Positions 27,868 through 35,037 of a stretch of 39,887 nucleotides of DNA are shown here, in pieces. The notes beneath the pieces were generated by a model. The model ran no database searches, had not been told where the DNA came from, and saw nothing but the letters and a program-made list of their open reading frames with translations. Position 1 is the stretch's first letter; the number at the start of each line of letters is the position of its first letter. The position numbers and the translations under genes are program-made. Source of the stretch: Gammaproteobacteria bacterium (lineage in GTDB: Bacteria > Pseudomonadota > Gammaproteobacteria > AKS1); assembly GCA_027006175.1 (NCBI GenBank), contig JALTKS010000099.1:1-39887 (forward strand). Reading direction: 5' to 3'.

Positions 27868-28016
27868 ATGTGATCGGCATAACAATCATTTGCATGTAAC
27901 CAGTCTGTACATTCTTGTACCGCATCATCGATGGAACCGAATGTAGCAATAACACTACCATGATCGGTCATTAGCAACGCACTGTTATCCATCATTTCTT
28001 TAATGTATAGATTCAT
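27846..28016 (-). CDS. Small protein of unknown function (56 aa)
   Basis: I do not recognise this protein. From the ATG at 28016 it has 56 residues; TTGGAG seven bases upstream is a good ribosome site, better than for the longer frame from 28049. The sequence is acidic and cytoplasmic, with three cysteines in its second half (VQECTDWLHANDCYADHMECYF) and a predicted strand-helix pattern (ALLMTDHGSVIATFGSIDDAVQECTDWL). The pattern 'display value, strand, then DDAxxxC-W helix' resembles small cofactor-free regulatory or DUF proteins, but no function can be assigned. It lies 109 bases after the hybrid kinase on the same strand and ends in its own terminator. Confidence 0.62.
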   Translation of the reverse strand: MNLYIKEMMDNSALLMTDHGSVIATFGSIDDAVQECTDWLHANDCYADHMECYFME

Positions 28017-28125
28017 TGTTTTCTCCAATAAACTTGTGCAAAAGTACACGATTGGAAGAATGAATCGCTTCAGTGAACGCCCTATGACAGAAATATTAAT
28101 CTTTTATGACAAACCAGAACGAACG

Positions 28126-30828
28126 CTAGGTTTTAGATACTTCATTGAGTTCTCTTAATTGTGTAACTGTTTCCTCGATAAGATTATTTAAATCTTTTTT
28201 ATAAAAACGCGCTTCCTCAATTAAATCACTTTTTAATGCCTCTTGTATTTTTAATACGGCATGATTAAGGCTTTCTAATTCGAAATAGCAAATTAAGCCA
28301 TATAATTTATGTACCGTTTCTCGTGCTTTCATATTGTCGTAACGAGAAAGCTCATCATCCAGTTCACTGCTATGCATCCATAAATTATTTATTAATGTTT
28401 CAACTAAATCTGTCGGTAACTTGTCAGACAATTTAGTTATGCCAACAGAGTTAGTACAGTTTTCAATAATCGTATTTATTAATTTTTTCTCATCAATTGG
28501 CTTAAATACACAGTCTGTAAAACCTTTATGAATCAAAGCATCATTATCATTTGCGAAAACATCCGCTGTAATAGCGATGATAGGTGTTTTAGCAGCAATA
28601 CCTTGCATATTCCTAATAATAGAAACGGCTTCTGTGCCACCGAGATCGGGCATATGTAAATCCATGAAGACAATGTCATAGCCTGTTTGCAAACAGGCAT
28701 TGATTGCTTCCTTACCATTATTGACGCTGTCAGCCTTTATCCCATAACCTTCAAGAAGATCATTGATATAGAGTCGATTAAACTGGTTGTCTTCTGCAAC
28801 AAGCACTTTGATGTTTTGATATTGTGATAGTGAATTATCAACTTTCTCACTGGTCTCACTAACAGCCGTGCCAATGGCAACATCAAAACAACGTGCAACC
28901 TCCTTCATCAGGGTTCGCACACGTAAAGGCTTCATTAAAACATGTGTGTTTTTATCAATTGATTCAATAAATTCATCACTGCCATCATTACTACTGAGTA
29001 ACACTAATACGTTACCATTAAATATTTTTCTAATCGGCTCAATACATTCATTATTAAATGCAATCAAATCACTGTCTGCTGGCACTGATACAATCACCAT
29101 CGACTTACCATCAGACACCGATAAACCATCAAGTAAAGTATCCACGTTTCCATGGCTAAACGTCTTCACATTCATGTGTAATAAATTATTTCTCAATGAT
29201 CGACGTGAGTGATGGTGTGGATCAAGTAAAAATACTGCCGCTGACTCAGGAAGATTGATAGTGACAGGCGAATACTCGCTAATGATGTCAACGGGTACTG
29301 AAACATTAAAAGTAGTGCCCTTGCCTGCTTCAGATTCAAATGATACTGAACCGCCCATCATCTCAATTAATTGCTTTGATATAATTAAGCCTAAGCCTGT
29401 TCCACCTCTTTTACGTGTTGCTTTGGAGTCCTCCTGGTAAAAAGGCCTGAATAATTTTCGTTGCGCGTTTTCATTAATACCAATACCTGTATCAATCACT
29501 GACATTAAAATTGATTCACTGTCAGTCTCCGGGTCCATACGTGCATGTAAAATAATTGAACCTTCGTCTGTAAATTTAATTGCGTTATTGAGTAAATTTG
29601 TTAATACCTGCGTTAATCTTAATGGATCAGCCATGATGACATCAGGCATATCCGAATCTATTAATAACACCAGCTCAATATTTTTATCCTGAGCTGCGGG
29701 GCTGAGCATCGATATCGTATCTTCAAGGTACTCTCGCACACTAAATTCAGATGGTTTTATTTCTATATTGCCTGAATCCAGTTTTGAAAAAACCAGAATA
29801 TCATCGATTACTGTCAGTAATTGTGTAACGGCGCGGCTTATTGTTCGCGTATACTCAATTTGCTTATCGTCACTGGCATGTTTGGCAAGCTGTCGACTAA
29901 AACCAACCACCGCATTAAGTGGTGTTCTGATTTCATGACTCATATTAGCAAGAAATTCTGACTTGGCATCTTTCGCCTGCATCGCTTCACGCCGCGCATT
30001 GCTTAACTCAATGTTTTTCTTTTGCAGCGTATCAACAACCGTTTGTACTTCACAAACAGCCTCCTCAACACGTAATTCAAGTTTGGCATGAGATGACTCC
30101 ATCTCATTCGCCATAATATTAATACCGTCTTGTAATCTGCCTATTTCGCCACCCTCATCAACATCAAGACGGCCCGACAATTCCCCTCTCGTCATTCTTG
30201 AAACAAAATTCATCATGTTCTTGATAGGAACAATAACTGAATTACCTATTGATAAAGCCAACAGCAAACTGGCAAAAAGACCGATTAGGACGATTATTAG
30301 TGTTTCTTTTATAACAACTCTTTCCCTTTCAACATATATATCCGTTGATAGAGCAACTCTTACCCAGCCAATAATTTCCTTATTTGACTCAGTAGCATCA
30401 CCTTCAAGTAACAAATTGAGATCATCTTGCCTGATCCCGGTTAGATATATTGGCGCTCTAAATATCTCTATGTTTTTATCCGCAACAGATGAGTCAATTA
30501 TTGATGCGTTTTCACTCTTGCCTTTTTCATAAATAACATCACCGGTATTATTAAACACGCCCATATAGACAACATCTTTTTCTTTAATAATACTGTTAAT
30601 AATATTCCCAATAATCCTCTCATTACCAACAACCACTCCAAACTCAAGTGCTGGCGCAATATTGTTCGCCAGATAGTTACCACGTTCTTCTAAACCATCT
30701 CTTATTTCTGTGGTTCGACTATTAATTGTGTAGTAACCAAGTAATGTTGCAACAATAGCAATCGGGATGATGGCTAAAAAGACAACACGCAAGCGTATGC
30801 CCCATGAAGAAATTCTTAGATCAATCAT
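28126..30828 (-). CDS. BarA-like hybrid sensor histidine kinase
   Basis: Membrane sensor kinase of 900 residues predicted to run a His-Asp-His phosphorelay. Two membrane segments (about 12-34 and 172-198) bound a periplasmic sensor like the single Cache domain of BarA (LANNIAPALEFGVVVGNERIIGNI). HAMP (about 199-250), a coiled coil, HisKA with His298 (SHEIRTPLNA) and an ATPase domain (NLLNNAIKFT, DTGIGI, GGTGLGL) follow. Residues 530-650 are a receiver-like domain lacking the phosphoacceptor Asp (VIVSVPAD). Residues 672-790 form an intact receiver (Asp723 in FMDLHMPD). An Hpt domain carries His840. GAGG lies five bases before the ATG, which overlaps the end of the binding-protein gene by eight bases. 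Confidence 0.93.
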   Translation of the reverse strand: MIDLRISSWGIRLRVVFLAIIPIAIVATLLGYYTINSRTTEIRDGLEERGNYLANNIAPALEFGVVVGNERIIGNIINSIIKEKDVVYMGVFNNTGDVIYEKGKSENASIIDSSVADKNIEIFRAPIYLTGIRQDDLNLLLEGDATESNKEIIGWVRVALSTDIYVERERVVIKETLIIVLIGLFASLLLALSIGNSVIVPIKNMMNFVSRMTRGELSGRLDVDEGGEIGRLQDGINIMANEMESSHAKLELRVEEAVCEVQTVVDTLQKKNIELSNARREAMQAKDAKSEFLANMSHEIRTPLNAVVGFSRQLAKHASDDKQIEYTRTISRAVTQLLTVIDDILVFSKLDSGNIEIKPSEFSVREYLEDTISMLSPAAQDKNIELVLLIDSDMPDVIMADPLRLTQVLTNLLNNAIKFTDEGSIILHARMDPETDSESILMSVIDTGIGINENAQRKLFRPFYQEDSKATRKRGGTGLGLIISKQLIEMMGGSVSFESEAGKGTTFNVSVPVDIISEYSPVTINLPESAAVFLLDPHHHSRRSLRNNLLHMNVKTFSHGNVDTLLDGLSVSDGKSMVIVSVPADSDLIAFNNECIEPIRKIFNGNVLVLLSSNDGSDEFIESIDKNTHVLMKPLRVRTLMKEVARCFDVAIGTAVSETSEKVDNSLSQYQNIKVLVAEDNQFNRLYINDLLEGYGIKADSVNNGKEAINACLQTGYDIVFMDLHMPDLGGTEAVSIIRNMQGIAAKTPIIAITADVFANDNDALIHKGFTDCVFKPIDEKKLINTIIENCTNSVGITKLSDKLPTDLVETLINNLWMHSSELDDELSRYDNMKARETVHKLYGLICYFELESLNHAVLKIQEALKSDLIEEARFYKKDLNNLIEETVTQLRELNEVSKT

Positions 30829-31777
30829 TTTTCACCTCGGCTGCTTTTATCTTGGCACTGATAACATCCGGGTTATCGATCGACAAATTTAACCTGGTAG
30901 CGATTCTTTTGTTTATATCAACAGTAAATCGTTGCGGGTATCGATTCCATATTTTCCTTCTGGTACTATTTATATTTTCAGACAACCAGTTTGCAGCGCT
31001 TCGTCCGGCATCTGTTGGCGTGGTATAAACAGCGGCGACTGCCCCCGCTTCAACATAAGACCTCGAATAAGCTATCACTGGCTTTCTATTCACATTAGCC
31101 ATGTACAGCAACCATTTCGCTATCTTTCTATTCAGTACATCACGATCATATAAGGCAACATACGCACTTGTTTCCTTTATTAAGGATTCAATAACATCAA
31201 GTGATGCTTTATCCGAACTCTCTTCTTTACTAACAAGTTTCAATCGCAATTTATTTGCCGCAGAAATATAATCTTGTTTTTCTGAAACAGATGTCGGCCC
31301 AAATAACATGCCAATGTTATTAACACGGCTATTCAAAACCAGTTTTGCTAACAACATGAGACGCTCAGCAGGCTGATCCAGATAAATAACTGAATAGTTT
31401 CTTTTTGATTTACTGTTCTTACTAATAAATTGATAGGTGCGTTTTGAAACCAGAATATTTAATGTCGGGGTGGGTAGCTTTGTAGAAGTGATAAATCGCA
31501 GTGCCTTGGTTCCAACGACGATAATATAATCTGATTTTTTACCAATTTCTTTTATATCAATGTTTTCTAAATCACTAATCGTTGTTAATTCATAGTCTAA
31601 ACCAGACATGCTATCCAGTTCTTCTGTAACACCATCAACAGCATCATAATAAAGACGTGACTCACCACTTAATAACATTGTTATTTTCGTTGTGGTATCT
31701 GTGTAACCCCATAGCGAAAAACACAACAAAAATATTGCTGTGGTTAATTTAATGATTGGGTGAGAAGTTAAAGTCAT
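30821..31777 (-). CDS. ABC-type substrate-binding protein without transporter (sensor partner)
   Basis: A 318-residue periplasmic binding-protein fold of the 'ABC substrate-binding protein' (TrpX/YqhF-like) type. The N-terminal signal peptide covers about residues 1-25 (LTTAIFLLCFSLWGY). The typical two-lobe pattern shows as DYIIVVGTKALRFI, NIGMLFGPTSVSEKQDY and AVAAVYTTPTDAGRSAANWL. No permease or ATPase gene is adjacent. It lies between a response regulator (33 bases upstream) and the hybrid kinase (8-base overlap), so it most likely presents a ligand to that kinase rather than to a transporter. The ligand is unknown. Confidence 0.82.
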   Translation of the reverse strand: MTLTSHPIIKLTTAIFLLCFSLWGYTDTTTKITMLLSGESRLYYDAVDGVTEELDSMSGLDYELTTISDLENIDIKEIGKKSDYIIVVGTKALRFITSTKLPTPTLNILVSKRTYQFISKNSKSKRNYSVIYLDQPAERLMLLAKLVLNSRVNNIGMLFGPTSVSEKQDYISAANKLRLKLVSKEESSDKASLDVIESLIKETSAYVALYDRDVLNRKIAKWLLYMANVNRKPVIAYSRSYVEAGAVAAVYTTPTDAGRSAANWLSENINSTRRKIWNRYPQRFTVDINKRIATRLNLSIDNPDVISAKIKAAEVKND

Positions 31778-31810
31778 GTCTAATCACGCTAAAAGCGTAG
31801 TTAGTCTCTT

Positions 31811-32497
31811 CTAATCATCAGGTAGCACCCGTGCATTACGGGCTTTTACAACAACTTCTGTTCTATTAGATGCATTAAATAAACGTAAGATTGCAGTAAC
31901 ATGAATCTTGACGGTATGTTCAGATACACCTAACTCTCTGGCAATTTCTTTGTTTGCTTGTCCTTTCGCCATCAGGCCCAGGACCTGACTCTGACGCTTT
32001 GTTAAACTTTCTGCTGACTTTACTATTAATTCATTTTCTTCAATTTCCTGCATATTCATCTCTGCAGGTTGTGGGATACGATCTTCTGAAGAATCTGACT
32101 TAGCTTGCATCATATCTGCAGGGATATAGGTGCCACCACTTTTAACTAATTGGATAGCACTCAACATTATTTCCATTGGTGCTGATTTAGGAATAAAACC
32201 GCTTGCCCCCAAATCAATCGATTTCCGCATATACTCTGGTTCTTCTGCAGCAGAAACAACAATAATAGGAATATCAGGATAGTTGTTACAGATATGTATG
32301 AGTAAATCAAAGTCCTTCGCGCCAGGCATAAACAAATCCAGCAAAACCACATCTATATCGGCATGTTGTTGCAACTGTGCTAAAACAGTTTCTCTATCTT
32401 CAGCCTCAACGATTGTGTCAGCAATTGAATTATTTCGTAACGCATGCACCATGCCTTGACGAATAAGGGCATGATCATCAGCTATTAATACCTTCAT
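31811..32497 (-). CDS. LuxR/NarL-family response regulator
   Basis: A 228-residue transcription regulator. The receiver domain (1-120) has the acidic pair Asp7-Asp8, phosphoacceptor Asp54 in VVLLDLFMPG and Lys in FIPKSAP. The LuxR-type helix-turn-helix covers about 163-226 (LTKRQSQVLGLMAKGQANKEIARELGVSEHTVKIH). It is the first gene of a three-gene minus-strand operon with the binding protein and hybrid kinase and is the natural phosphoryl acceptor of the kinase's Hpt domain. AAGGAAG precedes the ATG. A GTACC-N7-GGTAC inverted repeat (32512-32528) just upstream could be an operator. Confidence 0.95.
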   Translation of the reverse strand: MKVLIADDHALIRQGMVHALRNNSIADTIVEAEDRETVLAQLQQHADIDVVLLDLFMPGAKDFDLLIHICNNYPDIPIIVVSAAEEPEYMRKSIDLGASGFIPKSAPMEIMLSAIQLVKSGGTYIPADMMQAKSDSSEDRIPQPAEMNMQEIEENELIVKSAESLTKRQSQVLGLMAKGQANKEIARELGVSEHTVKIHVTAILRLFNASNRTEVVVKARNARVLPDD

Positions 32498-32598
32498 TTA
32501 TTCTTCCTTTTGTACCATTATCAGGTACTTAACTTATTATTAGAACGATTAAAAGATGAACTTGCACTAACCAATAATAACTAGCTCTTATGTGCTAT

Positions 32599-32626
32599 TT
32601 CTCATAACAATGTGATTTCCTATACT
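32599..32626 (+). promoter_or_regulatory. Candidate promoter of the intergenic small RNA
   Basis: TTCTCA (32599-32604), a 16-base spacer and TATACT (32621-32626). The -10 matches consensus at five positions, the -35 at four. Predicted start is about 32633, seven bases before the first hairpin of the small RNA. Confidence 0.4.
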
Positions 32627-32632
32627 ACTTCT

Positions 32633-32737
32633 GACCTTAGATACTAGTCACCTAGTATCGGCAAGTGTGGTGCACGTGCCTCCTCCTCATTGAGACCGTG
32701 TACCCTTCTGCGGGCACCTTTCTGGTGCCCGTTTTTA
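32633..32737 (+). ncRNA. Candidate trans-acting small RNA with anti-Shine-Dalgarno stretch
   Basis: Three hairpins lie in order. Hairpin 1 is a perfect 8-bp stem with a TCAC loop (32640-32659). Hairpin 2 pairs GGCAAGTG with CACGTGCC (32660-32680, one mismatch). Then comes an unpaired 30-nt stretch with CCTCCTCCTC (32679-32688) and a strong intrinsic terminator (32711-32736). No plus-strand open frame accounts for the terminator. Single-stranded CCUCC motifs pair with ribosome-binding sites and are a known seed type in bacterial small RNAs. The 5' end is inferred from a modest promoter match. No known RNA family was recognised. Confidence 0.58.
32711..32736 (+). terminator. Intrinsic terminator of the candidate small RNA
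   Basis: A perfect 8-bp stem CGGGCACC/GGTGCCCG (32711-32718 and 32724-32731) with a 5-nt loop and TTTTTATTTT after it, on the plus strand only. The minus-strand flank is not T-rich, so it does not serve the divergent operon. Confidence 0.88.
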
Positions 32738-32835
32738 TTTTATATACTCTAACATATTGATTCTTTGGATTATTGTATTCTAACGCCAATAACGTCTATC
32801 ATCTCCCGAACACTTACAGACATTTTATATAAACA

Positions 32836-33072
32836 ATGCTTATTCCCTATCAAGAAATTAAAGAATCTACATTAATCGCACTCATCGAAGAGTTCATTGA
32901 TCGTGAGGGAACAAATTACGGTGAATTTGAGGTAAGTCGCTCTACTATGATTAGCCAGGTTCATCAACAACTTACTGATGGTAAAGTCGTCATTTGTTAC
33001 GATACAGATTCTGAAACCTGTAACTTAATCACCGCCAATAAAGCAAAAACCATGGGTGAAAGTTTCGATTAG
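32836..33072 (+). CDS. yheU: YheU family protein (UPF0270)
   Basis: Small cytoplasmic protein of unknown function, 78 residues. The N-terminal half MLIPYQEIKESTLIALIEEFIDREGTNYGE matches the E. coli YheU pattern (MLIPWQ..., FV-REGTDYGE) closely. It has no recognisable Shine-Dalgarno before the ATG. It lies 60 bases before the RRM gene on the same strand and may be cotranscribed with it. Confidence 0.9.
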   Translation: MLIPYQEIKESTLIALIEEFIDREGTNYGEFEVSRSTMISQVHQQLTDGKVVICYDTDSETCNLITANKAKTMGESFD

Positions 33073-33132
33073 GTCTTTTCATCTGTTTAAGTGCCAGTTA
33101 TGCTAAAAACGTCCAATTAAGGGGGGATGAAA

Positions 33133-33525
33133 ATGGAACTTTTCATAGGCAATATCAGTGCTGGGACAAGACAGCATGAACTTCAAAAATTTCTGGGTAG
33201 TTATGGTAAGCAAGCGACATTATCATTACGAAAACTAAAATTTGATGCGTCTGTTTATTATTATGCGCACGTCAATATTGAATCCGATAAGGTGGCATTA
33301 AAAGCAATTAAAAAGCTACATGGAAAAAGACTAAACGGTAAACCCGTTCTTATTAGAGAATTTGAATATCGTGCCGGAAATAATGATCGCCGCAGTTTAA
33401 ACTGGCGCAACCTATTATGGGATAAAATGGAACGCCGCTTATCTGAACGCCGCAACCGCTCACGTGTCTTTGAAAGGAAAGAACCTGAATTTATGGGCTA
33501 TAACAATGTTGCAAAGAAAGGCTAA
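33133..33525 (+). CDS. RRM-domain RNA-binding protein
   Basis: Single RNA-recognition-motif protein of the small bacterial type, predicted to bind single-stranded RNA. From the ATG at 33133 it has 130 residues. The G-rich ribosome site (AAGGGGGG) lies seven bases upstream of this ATG but directly abuts the in-frame ATG at 33127, which is why I prefer the later start. RNP2 is LFIGNI (residues 3-8) and RNP1 is YYYAHVNI (about 43-50), with KKLHGKRLNGKPVLI closing the fold. The C-terminal 50 residues are strongly basic (RRSLNWRNLLWDKMERRLSE). It ends overlapping the convergent truA stop by four bases. Confidence 0.88.
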   Translation: MELFIGNISAGTRQHELQKFLGSYGKQATLSLRKLKFDASVYYYAHVNIESDKVALKAIKKLHGKRLNGKPVLIREFEYRAGNNDRRSLNWRNLLWDKMERRLSERRNRSRVFERKEPEFMGYNNVAKKG

Positions 33526-34304
33526 ATAATTAAACCCGTGCCACTTTTTTCTGGTATCGCAAATTCTTCAGGATAGGCAACATTCATAAAATACAAACCA
33601 TCAGGTGCAGCAGTGACTCCGCCTAACTTTCTGTCTTTATGTGCCAGGACTTGTTCAGCCCAGTCAATTTCCTGTTCGCCCATCCCTATCGCCATGAGTA
33701 CGCCAGCAATATTTCTCACCATATGATGAAGAAAGGCATTGGCACAAATATCTATACAAATAAACCGACCTTTCTGTTTCACCGAAAGCTGATGGACTGT
33801 ACGAATTGGGCTTTTTGCCTGACATGCTACTGCCCGGTAGGAACTAAAATCATGTTCTCCAATTAATGACGCTGCCGCTTTAGACATGCGCTCAATATCA
33901 AGTGGTTTTCCTTGCCATGTGACACGTCTGGACAAAATAGCCGGACGAGAAAATTGATTCAAAATAATATACTGGTAACGTCTGTTCAACGCTGAGAACC
34001 TTGCATGGAAATGCTCATCAACCGGTTTTGCCCAATGCACTGATACATCTTTAGGCAGGTTTGCATTAGCACCAAGCACCCATGAACGTTCACTACGTTC
34101 AGCCGTTGTTTCAAAGTGAATAACTTGCCCTAATGCATGTACACCTGTGTCGGTACGTCCGGCACAAATAACACTGATCTCTTGATCCGCAACCGTTGAT
34201 ATTGCCTTTTCAACGGCTTGCTGAACACCATAACCATGTTTTTGACTCTGCCAACCATTGTAAGCAGAACCATCATATTCTATTCCAAGAGCAATTTTCT
34301 TCAT
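33522..34304 (-). CDS. truA: tRNA pseudouridine synthase A
   Basis: Converts uridines 38-40 in the tRNA anticodon stem to pseudouridine. The start at 34304 gives 260 residues beginning MKKIALGIEYDGSAYNGWQ, the family N-terminus; the longer open frame overlaps the upstream gene. The catalytic aspartate is Asp52 in CAGRTDTGVHALGQV. ANAFLHHMVRNIAGVL is the other signature. The ATG overlaps the TGA of the upstream membrane-protein gene in ATGA, so translation is coupled. In related genomes truA sits between fimV and trpF. Confidence 0.98.
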   Translation of the reverse strand: MKKIALGIEYDGSAYNGWQSQKHGYGVQQAVEKAISTVADQEISVICAGRTDTGVHALGQVIHFETTAERSERSWVLGANANLPKDVSVHWAKPVDEHFHARFSALNRRYQYIILNQFSRPAILSRRVTWQGKPLDIERMSKAAASLIGEHDFSSYRAVACQAKSPIRTVHQLSVKQKGRFICIDICANAFLHHMVRNIAGVLMAIGMGEQEIDWAEQVLAHKDRKLGGVTAAPDGLYFMNVAYPEEFAIPEKSGTGLII

Positions 34305-34978
34305 ATCAGATACAGTATGACAAACAACACGATAGGGATTAGCCATTGTGTTGGTGCTGGCATTTTGATGTAAGGTAATGAAACTGAAATATCAGGTGTC
34401 TTTCTCGCCTGCTGCTCAACGTCTATTAATAAACCAGCCACCGTATCAATCCCTCGCTGAACAAAAGAGCCCGTTTTTTGTTTTGCCTGCAATGATTTTT
34501 TGATTTCAGATTCTTTCTCTGTAACCCGTTCCATAGTTAATACCAGACGTGCTGCAAATACGCCGGTATCTATTTTAAATAATTTGAACGGTGTTATTAA
34601 CCACATAATAGATACTATCAACGCTTCTTTGCTTGTCGATTTAATAATTAACACCACCGCAGTGACAATATTTAATAAAACTAGCGCTCTTAATATACCG
34701 ATAACCAGACCTTCACTACTCGGAATTAATACCAATGGAATAGTGTCTGAAAAAATCACCGGACTACCTGGAATAAACCAGCCATAAAGAACAAGAAGCG
34801 AAAACCATAACCACTTCATTCGCCAACACATTCGCCAAACATCTTGCCAATAATGTCGTCCTTTTAGAGCAATGAGTAAAAATAAAGAAACAGCAATAAT
34901 AATAACGCGCTCAGGGCTCAACGCAACCAGCATGCCAATAATGACGAATAAACAAATAATTTTAATAAAAGGATGCAT
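34301..34978 (-). CDS. CbiQ/EcfT-like membrane protein
   Basis: A 225-residue membrane protein resembling the T component of energy-coupling factor vitamin/metal transporters. Hydrophobic segments lie near 6-38, 53-68, 90-116 and 205-225. The N-terminal MHPFIKIICLF and the later FAARLVLTMERVTEKESEIKKS region look like the EcfT start and coupling-helix region, but the usual Ala-Arg-Gly motif is not evident. The start is ATG 34978; a TTG at 34996 is the alternative. No ECF ATPase or S component is nearby, so partners and substrate are unknown. It lies between fimV and truA and is translationally coupled to truA. Confidence 0.72.
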   Translation of the reverse strand: MHPFIKIICLFVIIGMLVALSPERVIIIAVSLFLLIALKGRHYWQDVWRMCWRMKWLWFSLLVLYGWFIPGSPVIFSDTIPLVLIPSSEGLVIGILRALVLLNIVTAVVLIIKSTSKEALIVSIMWLITPFKLFKIDTGVFAARLVLTMERVTEKESEIKKSLQAKQKTGSFVQRGIDTVAGLLIDVEQQARKTPDISVSLPYIKMPAPTQWLIPIVLFVILYLI

Positions 34979-34991
34979 GATTCCAAACGCA

Positions 34992-35019
34992 AACAACCGG
35001 CATCAGAGTGCCGGTTGTT
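34992..35019 (-). terminator. Hairpin after fimV
   Basis: A perfect 11-bp stem (34992-35002 and 35009-35019, AACAACCGGCA) lies 18 bases after the fimV stop, with a 6-nt loop. The minus-strand flank TTTGCGTTTGG is only moderately T-rich, so termination is probably partial, letting some transcripts continue into the EcfT-like gene and truA. Confidence 0.6.
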
Positions 35020-35037
35020 GATACTGCTAAAATATTT

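Larger units (their letters stand above)
32498..32835. other. Intergenic region between the response regulator and yheU
   Basis: This 338-base divergent gap holds the leader of the response-regulator operon (to about 32530, with the 5-bp inverted repeat at 32512-32528), the candidate small RNA with its promoter (32599-32736), and an A+T-rich stretch to 32835 that must carry the yheU promoter. I could not fix that promoter with confidence. Confidence 0.7.

Noticed and set aside
28126-32497. BarA/UvrY (GacS/GacA) orthologues
   Set aside because: The kinase sensor resembles BarA, but the regulator's DNA-binding domain and the presence of a binding protein do not fit the Gac system, and no CsrB-like GGA-rich RNA is nearby.
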